Assembly (NCBI RefSeq): GCF_008370045.1
Contig: NZ_VOBN01000024.1
Coordinates: 16,471 to 80,470 of the forward strand
Source of the DNA: Pseudomonas sp. ANT_J12
GTDB taxonomy: Bacteria > Pseudomonadota > Gammaproteobacteria > Pseudomonadales > Pseudomonadaceae
Reading direction: 5' to 3'
DNA: 64,000 nt
The notes beneath the pieces are model-generated. The model was not told where the DNA came from. It did no database searches and saw only the letters and a list, made by a program, of their open reading frames with translations. This document shows, piece after piece, positions 25,746 through 34,871 of this stretch. The first letter of the stretch is position 1; every line of letters begins with the position of its first letter. The translations under genes were made by a program, and so were the position numbers.

Positions 25746-28700
25746 TTAATGCGCCGCGATGGGCGCCGTCACCGTTTTCCCAAGGGCCGAGCGAACCGTG
25801 GCGGTGGGGCTTGGCGTCGGGCCGTCACCGGTGGTGGTGACAGACAGCCGCCAGCGTGCGCCGGTCCCGCTCGGCGTCAGTGCCGCCGCACCGAGATTGA
25901 GCGCCCCGCCCGTGGTGCTCGCGCTGACCGTGATGCTGTTGCCTGCCGCCCGCGAGGTGGTTCCCGCTAAATCCCAGGTGTAGCGGCTGTTGCTGCGGGC
26001 GACGACCGTGGCGCTGGTTACCTGCAAGTCTTCATTGACCGCCGCCGCGCTGACCGCCACCGACACCGTGGCCGGTTTGTCCGAGACCGCGTCCTTGCTG
26101 TCGCTGGCCTGATAGGTGAAGGTCGCGGTAAACGGCCCGTTGACGATGGCCGGTGGGGTGTAAACCACGCGCAGGCCGTCGGTGCTGACCGTGCCCTGGC
26201 CCGAATCCGGCTGGCTCAGGCCCACCACTTTGAGCGGCAGGTTGCCGTCAGGATCGGTGTCATTGGCCAACACGTTAATGGTCAGCGGCAGGCCGTTATT
26301 GCTGATGGCACTGTCGGGGTTGGCCACGGGTTTTTTATTCGGGCCGTTGTTTTCCTCACCTTGATCACCGGTGCGGAAAGTCGGCAGTGCGGCGGAGTTC
26401 ACGTAGGTGACACCGTCCCAACCGGGCAGCGGTGTGGGCATCAATTGGAACTGCCCGGGGTGCTCGATATCCCAGCGCAGCAGCATCGAGGTGTCTTCGT
26501 GCTGGGTGTTGTGGCAATGCTCCATGTAGGTGCCGGCGAACTCACGAAAGTGGATCGCCATTTCCACATCCACGGAACTGTCGATGCCTTCACCGATGCG
26601 ATAGACGTCCTTGCGCGCCCATTTTTCCCATTCCGGCGGCGCTTTGCCGTCGCGGCTGAGGATGACCCCTTCTTCAAAATGCACGTGCACCGGGTGGTTC
26701 CAGCCGTTGCCGCCATTCTCGATTTTCCACACCTCAAGGGTGCCGTCACCGGCATAGCCCGCGTCGGTCGGACCGTTGGCCAATTGCGGCGCAGCACTAA
26801 TGCGGCGCGGGTCCATGTCGTAACCCAGGCCGCCGTCGGTCTTGATGGTCCAGGGCGCCTCGTCGGTGCCGTCGGAACGACCGAATACAAAATGACGATG
26901 CCGCGCCAGTTTGAGTTTGGCCTGGTCGCTCGGGTTGTCGCGATCAATGGTCAGCGGGATCATTGTCTTGCCGGCGGGCTTGCCGGGTTTGGCTGGTTCG
27001 TAGTCCGCCGGGTTCATGCTCACGTCCTGGCCGCTGTAGGGCTGGACCAGCAGTTGCAGGAACTTGCCGACGGCCGGGTCGCCCTTGTCCCATTGCGGGC
27101 CTTTGCTGGTCTGCTTGATCACCGCTTTGTATTTCTCGGACAACACGTCCGCCAGGGCCAGTTCGTTTTTCTCCGGGCCCTTGCCGGTGCGGTGTTCCAG
27201 CAGGTTGACGAAGTACAGCTTGTCGCCGGGCTGGATGCCGTTTTTCGCGAAGTTGACGATGATGTCGTAGCGTTCGGCAATGCCTTGGGTCGGCAGGATC
27301 GCGTTGTGGTCCTGACGGTCACCGTCGCCGTCCAGGTCCATGCTGCCGTCGAACGGCACCGTGTGTTCCATGAGATTGCCGTCGTTGCCGATCATATGGA
27401 ACGGCACGCGATTGTAGGAAACCCCCGAGCCCGCCGGCCCTGGAAACTCGCCGCCGTTGCCGCTGATTTCACGCACCAGGGCCAACTTGAAGAAGCGCGA
27501 CACCGAGCCGTTGAGGATGCGGAAGCGATAGCTGCGCGCACGCACTTTGAGGCGTGGCTGGTACTGCCAGTTGACCAGGATCTGATCGCCCAGAAAGCCG
27601 TCGGTGTTGAACGGGTTGAACCACAACTGACCGTTCTCGTCCCAGGCCTTGTCGGCCACCAGCAGGTTGACGTCATAGTCGCGGTTGCCCCAGGGCAGCG
27701 CCGAACCGCTGGGCAAGCGCAGGTTGACGCCGTCGTCGATGGCCTCGTTGCCGCGATCCAGGGCGCTGTAGTAGTTCATCATCACCGCGTTGCCCTTGTA
27801 GACGTTCTGTGCGGTGAAATCGAGCATGTGGTCGTGGAACTAGTGAGTGCTCATGGTCTCGCGCCAGTCGCCACGAATCTTGATGCTGCCGTGGTCACAG
27901 GTCTTGAGGCCGGGGTTGGCGTCGTTGACGTACAGGGTTTCGCCCGGTGAGCAGGGGAACGCCGCCCGAGGGTCCTGGGCGGTGGTGTTGATCGTGTCGT
28001 AGCCGGCCAGTTGCAGCGGCCAGCGATAGTCGTAGTACTGCCCCGGAAAAAAGAATGCGTTGGTGTAGCCGTCGCTTTCCGCTGGGGAATGGCCGTTGTG
28101 TTCGTGGGTGCTGATGGTGTGCAGGCCGAAACCGGCGTTGGCCGCCGGGTCGATCGGCAGGGCGTTGTAGTGACGCATCAGCACGGGTTGGCCGTAACGC
28201 ACCATGAGCAATTTGGGCGGAAAGGTGCCGTCGAACGTCCATAACGAGTTGTGATTCTGTATCGGCATTTTGGAGTGGAAGCGCGCGTCGATGCCCCGGG
28301 TGGTGCCGGCGGTTTCCGGGATGTCCGAGGTTTGGTAGTAGAGCCCGCCGGGGGCGAATTCGCCATTGGCGTAATTGTGTAGTTGTTTGCGGTCACGCAG
28401 GCCCTGATTGGTGCGCGTGCCCATTTGCACGGTCTTGAACTGCACCTGAGGAAAGAACTCGTTCCAGCGCTGATGCGACCAGCCTTTGCCCGGTGGCCGG
28501 CCCTCGGCGGGCGAACCCACCGGGTGGCGGTTGAGGAAGGCTTCGATCTGTGCCTTCCAGGGGTTGCGGTCCAGCACATTGGAGAACTGCGCCGGAAACG
28601 GAAACAACCCCGGCTGACGCATGAAGGCTTCGATTGCGGCACTGGATGGACCGCTGCGGGCGACGTTGTTCGGGTCTTGTTGGGGCGCCGGGCCGAGGGT

Positions 28701-29147
28701 CGGCACCGGGAAGGTCAGGGTCGGTGGCGGGGTGGTCGGGTCGAGTTTTTCCGTGCCGAACTCTTCGAATAACAGCAATTGCTGGGTAAAAGGCTCGGCC
28801 CCAAACAAGGGGCTGGGTTTGCCATTGGTGGGGAAGTTGAACGACGTTTGCAGAGATGGGGGCAATACGTTGTCGGCCCGTGGTGTAGTGCGGTCGCCGA
28901 ACACGCCATTGGGCAGGGCAATCGCGCCTTGATTGGCCTCAGGCAAGGTTTTCAGTGCTTCCAGCGCAGCCTTGGGATCGGCCGGGGGATTGGTAAAGGC
29001 CGAGGGATCCGTGGGGGGCGGTTGCCCGACATCATCGAGCGGGGCCGCGCTGGCCGTGGTCAGGCTGAAGGTGATGAGCATGACGGAGGCGACACCCGAA
29101 CCCAGCAAACGGCTGGGCCAACGGTGCTCCGAGGCTGGGCTTTTCAT
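25746..29147 (-). pseudogene. Large multicopper oxidase interrupted by one in-frame amber codon
   Basis: Reading from the ATG at 29147, codons 1-435 are open, codon 436 is TAG (27840-27842), and the same frame continues to codon 1133. The N-terminus has a signal peptide (cleavage near residue 35, ASA). Copper motifs in frame: H348-E-H350 in TISTHEHNGH; H435-*-F-H438-D-H440 at the break; H818-P-V-H821-V-H823; and H877-C878-H879...H883...M888, a type 1 copper set. The stop replaces the Trp of the HWFHDH motif, one transition (TGG to TAG) away from a complete enzyme. After about residue 950 there are cadherin/Ig-like repeats (PDSAISNNGLPLTINVLAND) suited to an extracellular protein. All other copper ligands are intact, so the lesion is recent, a sequencing error, or read through. 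Size and layout recall the large manganese-oxidising multicopper oxidases of pseudomonads; that function is a guess. Confidence 0.88.
27840..27842 (-). other. In-frame amber codon in the HWFHDH copper motif
   Basis: On the minus strand the codons read CAC TAG TTC CAC GAC CAC, that is H-stop-F-H-D-H. The flanking frames are the same (29147 minus 27827 is 1320, divisible by three). No ribosome site precedes the next Met, which lies inside the motif, so a separate downstream gene is unlikely. Confidence 0.93.
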
Positions 29148-29438
29148 TTTTTTTCCCCTTGCGTCAGGCCGGCACGGCGATAGCAGCCATCACCTGGAAG
29201 CGAGGGCCGTCGGTGCGTTAAAGAGGAATAAAGCAAAAGCCGCGCCATGGGCGATATTTTTGTTTAAACCGTTTGCTAATCAACGGGTTGCATTGATTTT
29301 TATTTGTGTGAGAAAGCCTGTTTCGCTGGGGCAACCCCTCAGTTTCGGGGAATTGCCCCGTCGCGCGTTATGATGGCCGCACTCGCGACGCATTCTTCAC
29401 GTCGCGGGTACGCCTTAACCGCCGGAGTCAGTCGCGCA

Positions 29439-30161
29439 ATGCCCCAGATCAGCCATTTCAAAACCCCGTGCCCCGAGCACATCACCAGCCAGATCCTGCA
29501 ACTGGTGGTCGACAACCTGACCGACATCAGCGCGGTCGCTCTGCCGCAAAGCAACCTGCTGTACAACGTGTACCAATACGCGATCGGCTATGAGGTCCAC
29601 CTGTATCTGGAGGCGTTGAGCGGGGCCAAGGGGCTGGCGGTCGAGTTGATCGTGGCGACGGATGTGGACGACCCGGAGAAGGTCATCGGCTTTGTGTTGT
29701 ACCTGCCGGTCAAGGACGATCCCGAGGCGTGCGGTGTGGCCTATATGGCCGTCGATGCCAGCTATCGCGGCCAGGGTGTTGCCCGGGCGATGCTGCGGGA
29801 AATGGTCGGCCGCTACCCTCACGCTGAGTTGACGTGCAGCGTTGGAAAAGTCCCGTATTTTGAAGCGATGGGCTTCCAGGTGCTGGGTGTGCGCGCCACG
29901 CAAGTGCTGATGAACACCCGCGATCACGGGACCGACGGCCTGATGGCGGTGCTGGACACGGCACCGATCTACAGCGCGTTGGAAGTGCGGCAGATTCATA
30001 CCTACCTGCTGCAAAAGCACGGCAAACGGGCGATGACCGATGCCGAGAAACAGCGCGACCGGCATCTGGATCAGTTGACGCGCAAGGCCAATGAGTTTGT
30101 GCGCGGGCGGTTGGGTGATGAGGCCGTGCCAGCCATCACTCCAAGACTGCGGTTGGTCTGA
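29439..30161 (+). CDS. GNAT-family N-acetyltransferase
   Basis: A 240-residue protein started at the ATG at 29439 (GGAG 11 bases upstream). The acetyl-CoA core is at about residues 85-150: KVIGFVLYLPVKDDPEACGV, then VAYMAVDASYRGQGVARAML with the R-G-Q-G-V-A pyrophosphate loop, and VGKVPYFEAMGFQVLG. The N-terminal 60 residues and C-terminal 70 (YLLQKHGKRAMTDAEKQRDR, helical and basic) are extensions beyond a minimal GNAT fold. Substrate cannot be told. It stands alone between the oxidase gene and a REP pair. Confidence 0.88.
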   Translation: MPQISHFKTPCPEHITSQILQLVVDNLTDISAVALPQSNLLYNVYQYAIGYEVHLYLEALSGAKGLAVELIVATDVDDPEKVIGFVLYLPVKDDPEACGVAYMAVDASYRGQGVARAMLREMVGRYPHAELTCSVGKVPYFEAMGFQVLGVRATQVLMNTRDHGTDGLMAVLDTAPIYSALEVRQIHTYLLQKHGKRAMTDAEKQRDRHLDQLTRKANEFVRGRLGDEAVPAITPRLRLV

Positions 30162-30175
30162 CCACACATCCCCTC

Positions 30176-30267
30176 TGTAGGAGCGAAGCTTGCTCGCGAA
30201 GGCGTCCTGTTGGCCGACATCAATGTTGGATGTGCCGGCCCCTTCGCGAGCAAGCTTCGCTCCTACA
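30176..30267. repeat. REP pair (TGTAGGAGCGAAGCTTGCTC variant)
   Basis: Inverted doublet with about 30-base arms that begin TGTAGGAGCGAAGC and end with the complement TCCTACA. It sits between convergent genes and could also act as a transcript 3' end. Confidence 0.9.
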
Positions 30268-30278
30268 GTTAAAAGTGT

Positions 30279-30719
30279 TTAGGAAAGCTTCACGTTCATG
30301 GTGATCCGCGCCGTGAACACCTTCTTGCCCTCGGCATCGTGAATGTCCACCGGCACAATCTTGTCGCCCTCGGTCAACCAGTCCACCGCTTCCCCATCCG
30401 CGACCGCCGTCACATCCGTCTTGGCCTTGGCCAGGTACTCCACCGTCATGCCTTTCGGAATCCAGCGCGCGCCTTCGGGAATTGACACGTTGGTCATCGT
30501 GCCGGCTGCCAGTTCCGCGGCATTGCACAGGGCGATCGCGTGCACGGTGCCCAGGTGGTTGGTGATTTCCCTGGAAAATGGCACCTGCACGCTTGCATAG
30601 CCTTGGCGCAGTGCCGAGAAAACCGGGTGGATGGTGCTGAAGTAGGGCGCCATCTGGCACACCATTTTGCTGAACGCTTCGGGGCCGGCGCTGGTGTACA
30701 GGCTGAGAACCTGGTTCAT
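30279..30719 (-). CDS. Hotdog-fold DUF4442 / YiiD-like thioesterase
   Basis: A 146-residue protein with the DUF4442 pattern: APYFSTIHPVFSALRQGYAS, REITNHLGTVHAIALCNAAE, MTVEYLAKAKTDVTA. The HLGTVHA stretch with its following helix is the hotdog active-site helix, as in the C-terminal domain of YiiD and PaaI-like acyl-CoA thioesterases. It probably hydrolyses an acyl-CoA. GAGG precedes the ATG by seven bases. It is divergent from a TetR gene, with a triple palindrome in between, so it is probably the regulator's target. Confidence 0.88.
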   Translation of the reverse strand: MNQVLSLYTSAGPEAFSKMVCQMAPYFSTIHPVFSALRQGYASVQVPFSREITNHLGTVHAIALCNAAELAAGTMTNVSIPEGARWIPKGMTVEYLAKAKTDVTAVADGEAVDWLTEGDKIVPVDIHDAEGKKVFTARITMNVKLS

Positions 30720-30746
30720 GTTGAAGCCTCGCTGAGGGGTGGATTA

Positions 30747-30799
30747 ACAGAATTATGTTCCGTAACAGAATAATGTTCTGTTACGGAACAGTATTCTGT
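30747..30799. promoter_or_regulatory. Nested palindromic operator, probable TetR binding region
   Basis: A 53-base concentric dyad. The inner arms are 15 bases and perfect (30756-30770 and 30776-30790), with a 5-base spacer. The outer arms are ACAGAAT (30747-30753) and ATTCTGT (30793-30799), with the same centre at 30773. It can also be read as three overlapping ACAGAAT-N-TGTTC-like dyads centred about 19 bases apart. It lies 28 bases upstream of the DUF4442 start and 83 bases before the TetR start. Confidence 0.88.
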
Positions 30800-30882
30800 C
30801 GATGGGAAATCTGTCAACCTAGCGCGACTTATCCGTGGGCAGGTGTCTGCCTTGCCGTTGATTTTTTGGGCTGGTGTTCAGC

Positions 30883-31515
30883 ATGGAAACTGCAGATTTA
30901 CTCGAGCGCTGCTACCCCGGACGAAGAGCCGAACTCAAGCGCGACATTTTTCGAAAAGCCCTCAAGCTGTTCAATGAGCAGGGGATCGAGGCCACGACCA
31001 TCGAGATGATCCGCGCCGAATGCGATACCAGCGTCGGTGCGATCTACCACCATTTCGGCAACAAGGAAGGCTTGGTGGCCGCGCTGTTTTTCACTGCGCT
31101 GGACGATCAGGCGCAGCTTCGCGACAGCTATCTGGCCGACGCCGAAACGACGCGCGCCGGGGTTTACGCGCTGGTGCACAGTTATGTGGATTGGGTCGAT
31201 AACCAGCCCGAGTGGGCACGGTTCCAGTACCACGCGCGATTTGCCGTGACCAAAGGGCCATTGAAGGACGAACTGGCGACCCGCAACAAAACCCGCAACC
31301 GCCAGCTGTGGGAATGGCTGTCAGCCCCGGAGCGGGGCGATGAGTTGAAAGGGGTTCCGGCGGAATTGATGCCGTCACTGATCATCGGTCAGGCGGAAAG
31401 CTACTGCCGGACGTGGTTGTCGGGGCGGGTGAAGGGACGGCCGAAGGATTATCGGGACCTGCTGGCAGAAGCAGCGTGGCGATCGATATGTACGGGGGAC
31501 GCCTGCGATCCATGA
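30883..31515 (+). CDS. TetR-family transcriptional regulator
   Basis: A 210-residue regulator started at the ATG at 30883 (a GTG three codons earlier is possible). The HTH at about residues 20-65 is typical: LKRDIFRKALKLFNEQGIEA, TTIEMIRAECDTSVGAIYHHFGNKEGLVAALF. The C-terminal ligand domain is at about 80-200. Divergent transcription from the DUF4442 gene across a strong palindrome suggests autorepression and repression of that gene by an acyl or hydrophobic ligand. Its stop is 44 bases from the convergent DmpA-like gene. Confidence 0.92.
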   Translation: METADLLERCYPGRRAELKRDIFRKALKLFNEQGIEATTIEMIRAECDTSVGAIYHHFGNKEGLVAALFFTALDDQAQLRDSYLADAETTRAGVYALVHSYVDWVDNQPEWARFQYHARFAVTKGPLKDELATRNKTRNRQLWEWLSAPERGDELKGVPAELMPSLIIGQAESYCRTWLSGRVKGRPKDYRDLLAEAAWRSICTGDACDP

Positions 31516-31558
31516 GCATCCCCCGTTGCGGTGGTGTCAGCGACTTCGGGAGGTTCTT

Positions 31559-32674
31559 TTATTGGGCTCCCGGCCAACCTGCCTGGCGCAAGGCATCGAG
31601 CAGTGTTGTGGCATCCAGCCCCGGCACTGCATGCCCGTTACCCTCAGCCGTTTCCCCCGCCAGCAGGGCGTTGATGATCGCTTCCTCGACGGCTTCGGTC
31701 GCGGCCAAAAACAGTTCGCTGATGTGGTCATTGTTGACCATGCGCAAGTTGTCGCAGGTCGGCGCTTTCTTGCTTTCATACGCCGCGGGCGGCACATCAT
31801 TGCCCGTGGCGAAGGCGATGAAGATGTCGCCGCTGTGGTCTTCATTGCCCCCGCCGGTGCGGGCCAGGCCGAGACTGGCACGTTGCGCGAGACGGGTGCA
31901 TTGGTGCGGCAGCAACGGCGCATCGGTGGCGAGGCAAACGACAATCGAGCCCATGCCCGGATGCGGCAGCGACGCCTTGAGAAACGGCGAGTCAGCCTTT
32001 TCCATATAGCGCCCGACCGGGTAACCATCGACGCGCAATTCGTTGCGAATGCCGTGGTTGGCCTGGACGATGGCGCCCACCGTCCAGCCACCCTGAGCGC
32101 TGCTCAAGCGGCGCGACGCAGTACCGATCCCACCCTTGAATTCATGGCAGATCATGCCGCTGCCGCCACCGACATTACCTTCGGTGACCGGTCCACCGAC
32201 GGCTGTATTCAGGGCTTCGGCCACGTGTTCGGGCTTCACGTGAAAGCCGTTGATGTCGTTGAGCAAACCGTCGAACGTCTCCAGCACCACCGGCATGTTC
32301 CAGTAGAGTCGCCCGTCGTCCGGTTGCTGCTCGCGGTCCAGCACAATCAGCGCATCGCGCACCACGCCGAGGCTGTGGGTGTTGGTGAAGGCGATGGGGC
32401 TGGTCAACAGCCCGGCCTCGCGAATCCATTCCAGACCGGTCGCATCGCCATTGCCGTTGAGCACATGGACCCCGGCAAAACACGGCTGCTGGCTGGTGGA
32501 ACCGGCGCGAGGTTCGATCACGGTAACGCCGGTGAGGATGTCGCGGCCGTTAGCGGTGCGGCCGCGCACATCGCTGTGGCCGACCCGCACGCCGGGTACA
32601 TCAGTGATGGCATTGAGCGGGCCGGGTTGCAGTTGGCCGAACTGGATATTCAGGTCGCGGGCACGTGGTTTCAT
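31559..32674 (-). CDS. DmpA/P1-family aminopeptidase (family S58)
   Basis: A 371-residue self-processing N-terminal nucleophile hydrolase. Family motifs: NAITDVPGVRVGH near the start, SPIAFTNTHSLGVVRDA, EGNVGGGSGMICHEFKGGIG, GAIVQANHG (Asn206, oxyanion) and GMGSIVVCLATDAPLLP, where cleavage between Gly242 and Ser243 would free the nucleophile Ser. It releases N-terminal L- or D-residues or cleaves beta-peptides. Start codon is uncertain: ATG at 32674 or 32686, or TTG at 32692, all with weak ribosome sites. It lies downstream of the polyamine-type binding protein on the same strand, with a REP pair between them. Confidence 0.92.
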   Translation of the reverse strand: MKPRARDLNIQFGQLQPGPLNAITDVPGVRVGHSDVRGRTANGRDILTGVTVIEPRAGSTSQQPCFAGVHVLNGNGDATGLEWIREAGLLTSPIAFTNTHSLGVVRDALIVLDREQQPDDGRLYWNMPVVLETFDGLLNDINGFHVKPEHVAEALNTAVGGPVTEGNVGGGSGMICHEFKGGIGTASRRLSSAQGGWTVGAIVQANHGIRNELRVDGYPVGRYMEKADSPFLKASLPHPGMGSIVVCLATDAPLLPHQCTRLAQRASLGLARTGGGNEDHSGDIFIAFATGNDVPPAAYESKKAPTCDNLRMVNNDHISELFLAATEAVEEAIINALLAGETAEGNGHAVPGLDATTLLDALRQAGWPGAQ

Positions 32675-32715
32675 TGTCGTTCTCATGTTCAAGTCAAACT
32701 CATTGGCAGACCCCT

Positions 32716-32810
32716 TGTAGGCGCAAAGCTTGCTCGCGAAAGCGGTAGATCAGGCGGCGACATCTTTGTTGAATGGGATGGCCTCTTCGCGAGCAAGCTT
32801 TGCTCCTACA
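32716..32810. repeat. REP pair
   Basis: Inverted doublet with GCAAAGCTTGCTCGCGAA and its complement as core arms, ending TCCTACA. It lies between the DmpA-like and binding-protein genes. Confidence 0.88.
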
Positions 32811-32826
32811 GGGGACGGCGGTGTTT

Positions 32827-33930
32827 TTACTGACCGTTCTTGATGTTGCTCCAGGAGCGCGTGCGCACACGTTCGATCTCGTGGGGCTGCGGTTGCAGGG
32901 TGAATGCCTTGGCGATCACTTCGGCGGAGGGGTAGATGTTGCTGTACCCGCGCACCTCGTCCGAGAGCAACACCGTCGCGTCTTTGTTGGCATTGGCGGT
33001 GAGCGCCAGGTTAGTAGCGGGGGCGACAACTTCGGGAAGGAGCAGGTAGTTGATAAAGGCCAGCCCCTGTTGTGGATTGCTGCCATCCTTGACCATGACC
33101 AGGTTATCGGACCACATCGGCGCACCTTCGACCGGGATGCTGTATTCGATCTTTACACCCTTCGCCGCTTCATTGGCGGCTTGCATGGCACCGAACACGG
33201 TGCCGGACCACGCCAGGGCGACGCAGATATCGCCGTTGGCCAGGTCGGTCTGGATCTTCGACGAATTGAAATAGGTGATGTGCGGACGCAACTTGAGCAT
33301 CAGCGCTTCAGCTTTCTTGTAGTCCGCGGGGTTGCTGCTGTTGGGCGGCAGGCCGAGGTAGTGCAGGGCGATCGGGATGACCTCGGCTGGAGCGTCCAGA
33401 ATCCCCACGCCACATTGGCTGAGCTTGGCCAGGTTTTCTTCTTTGAACAGCAGGTCCCAAGAATTCACTGGCGCCTGATCGCCGAGGACCGCGCGGACCT
33501 TGTCGACGTTGTAGCCAATGCCGTCGGTGCCCCACAGGTAAGGAACGGCGTATTGGTTATCCGGGTCGTTCGCGCGCAGCTTTTCCAGCAACACCGGGTC
33601 AATGTGGTGCAGATTGCTCAACTGGCTACGGTCCAGTTTCTGCAAGGCTCCGGCCTTGATGAGGGCCGGCAGAATGAAGTTGCTGGCCACCACCACGTCG
33701 TAACCGCTGTGACCGGTCATCAGCTTGGCTTCCAGTACTTCGCCACTGTCGAAGGTGTCATAGACGGGTTTGATCCCGGTGTCGCGCTGGAAATCCTTCA
33801 GCGTGGTCGGGCCGATGTAGTCAAACCAGTTGTAGACGTGCACGGTCGGTTCATCCGCCGCTGCGGCTGCTATCCAGGCCGACAGACAGGCGCCCAGTCC
33901 CAGGTTGATATACGTGCGATGACGACTCAT
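32827..33930 (-). CDS. Periplasmic polyamine-type (PotF-like) substrate-binding protein
   Basis: A 367-residue binding protein with a Sec signal (cleavage near residue 25, AAAADE). Family motifs: VHVYNWFDYIGPTTLKDFQR, TGIKPVYDTFDSGEVLEAKL, GYDVVVASNFIL, YAVPYLWGTDGIGYNVDKV, CGVGILDAPAEVIPIALHYL and AFINYLLLPEVVA, as in PotF/SpuD/SpuE. It would bind putrescine, spermidine or a related amine, but no permease or ATPase genes are adjacent, so it works with a transporter elsewhere or is an orphan. AGGAG precedes the ATG by eight bases. It is divergent from a LuxR-type regulator 111 bases away. Confidence 0.93.
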   Translation of the reverse strand: MSRHRTYINLGLGACLSAWIAAAAADEPTVHVYNWFDYIGPTTLKDFQRDTGIKPVYDTFDSGEVLEAKLMTGHSGYDVVVASNFILPALIKAGALQKLDRSQLSNLHHIDPVLLEKLRANDPDNQYAVPYLWGTDGIGYNVDKVRAVLGDQAPVNSWDLLFKEENLAKLSQCGVGILDAPAEVIPIALHYLGLPPNSSNPADYKKAEALMLKLRPHITYFNSSKIQTDLANGDICVALAWSGTVFGAMQAANEAAKGVKIEYSIPVEGAPMWSDNLVMVKDGSNPQQGLAFINYLLLPEVVAPATNLALTANANKDATVLLSDEVRGYSNIYPSAEVIAKAFTLQPQPHEIERVRTRSWSNIKNGQ

Positions 33931-34041
33931 GATGCGGCACTCCTGGCCTGCTACAGGCCGGTGGTCAATAAGTGCATGCAGCGTATCGACCGGGGTGCTC
34001 GTCACCCATTCCCATCATGGGTTACACAAAAGGGGTAGAGC

Positions 34042-34809
34042 GTGGAGGCGTTGCTGAAAGAGTTGCCGGTGCACCAAGGGCTGGCCCGAGTGTTTGGCGC
34101 GCTGGGCCGCGACGGTTTCTGGCGGGCGCTGGTGGATACCTTGCGGTTGCTGGTGCCGCTGGATAATGCCTTGGTCGCGGTGATGCAGGCAGGGCGGGTG
34201 CCGCAGTTGCTGATCGATTTCGACTCCCGTGCCAGCGCGCACGAGGAGGAGGAACTGGCTGACTACAGCGCCGGCATGTACCTGATTGATCCCTTCTACC
34301 AGGCAGCCTGCGCCGGCATCACTGACGGCTTGCACAGCCTCGATTCAGTGGCCCCGGACCAGTTTCAGCAGAGCGAGTACTACCAGAGTTACTTCCGCTC
34401 GGTGGTGGGCGGCGATGAATTGCAGTTCATGATTAATGTGGATGGCGCCGTGCTCGGTTTGTCGCTGGGTCGTTCGACGCGTTTCACCCCCGAAGAACAC
34501 GGCCGACTTCTATGCGTGCGCGACTGGGTGCTGGCGGCGATGGGCCGGCATCTGCAATTGGTGCCGCCGGAAGGGCCAACGACGGTGGCCGGGGATCTGG
34601 CGACCTTGCTCGATCGTTTCGACGCACGGTTGACGGTGCGTGAAGTCGAGACTGCGCGCCTGATTCTTCAGGGTTTCTCCAGCAAAGCCATCGCCCAACA
34701 ACTGAGCATCTCCCCGGAAACGGTGAAGGTGCATCGGCGCAATCTTTACCACAAGCTCAATGTCAGCGGGCATGGGGAGTTGTTTGCGTTGGTGCTGCAG
34801 CCGCGTTGA
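34042..34809 (+). CDS. LuxR-family transcriptional regulator
   Basis: A 255-residue regulator starting at GTG 34042 (AGGGG nine bases upstream; no better ATG nearby). The C-terminal HTH is clear: LTVREVETARLILQGFSSKA, IAQQLSISPETVKVHRRNLY, HKLNVSG. The N-terminal 190 residues lack the conserved acyl-homoserine-lactone pocket signature (no WxxxYxxxxYxxxDP pattern), so quorum sensing is not implied. The N-terminus resembles sensory domains of LuxR regulators that control amine or amino-acid uptake in pseudomonads. Its divergence from the PotF-like gene suggests it regulates that gene. Confidence 0.88.
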   Translation: MEALLKELPVHQGLARVFGALGRDGFWRALVDTLRLLVPLDNALVAVMQAGRVPQLLIDFDSRASAHEEEELADYSAGMYLIDPFYQAACAGITDGLHSLDSVAPDQFQQSEYYQSYFRSVVGGDELQFMINVDGAVLGLSLGRSTRFTPEEHGRLLCVRDWVLAAMGRHLQLVPPEGPTTVAGDLATLLDRFDARLTVREVETARLILQGFSSKAIAQQLSISPETVKVHRRNLYHKLNVSGHGELFALVLQPR

Positions 34810-34871
34810 GGCTCGGGTTTTCACGCGGTCAATGTAGGCGCTGGCGAAGCCTGCGATCTTTTGATCTTCAG

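Noticed and set aside
25746..27827. Downstream half of the multicopper oxidase as an independent gene starting at the Met after the amber codon
   Set aside because: It is in the same frame as the upstream half, begins in the middle of the HWFHDH motif, and has no ribosome site or signal peptide.
26361..27950. 529-codon plus-strand frame opposite the multicopper oxidase
   Set aside because: Antisense shadow. The copper-binding motifs are on the minus strand.
30176..30267. REP doublets as strong rho-independent terminators
   Set aside because: They form stable hairpins but lack U-runs and recur as a dispersed repeat family, so they are listed as repeats. Some may still affect 3' ends.
34042..34809. 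LuxR-family gene as an acyl-homoserine-lactone receptor
   Set aside because: The N-terminal domain lacks the conserved Trp/Tyr/Asp pocket pattern and no LuxI-type synthase is nearby.
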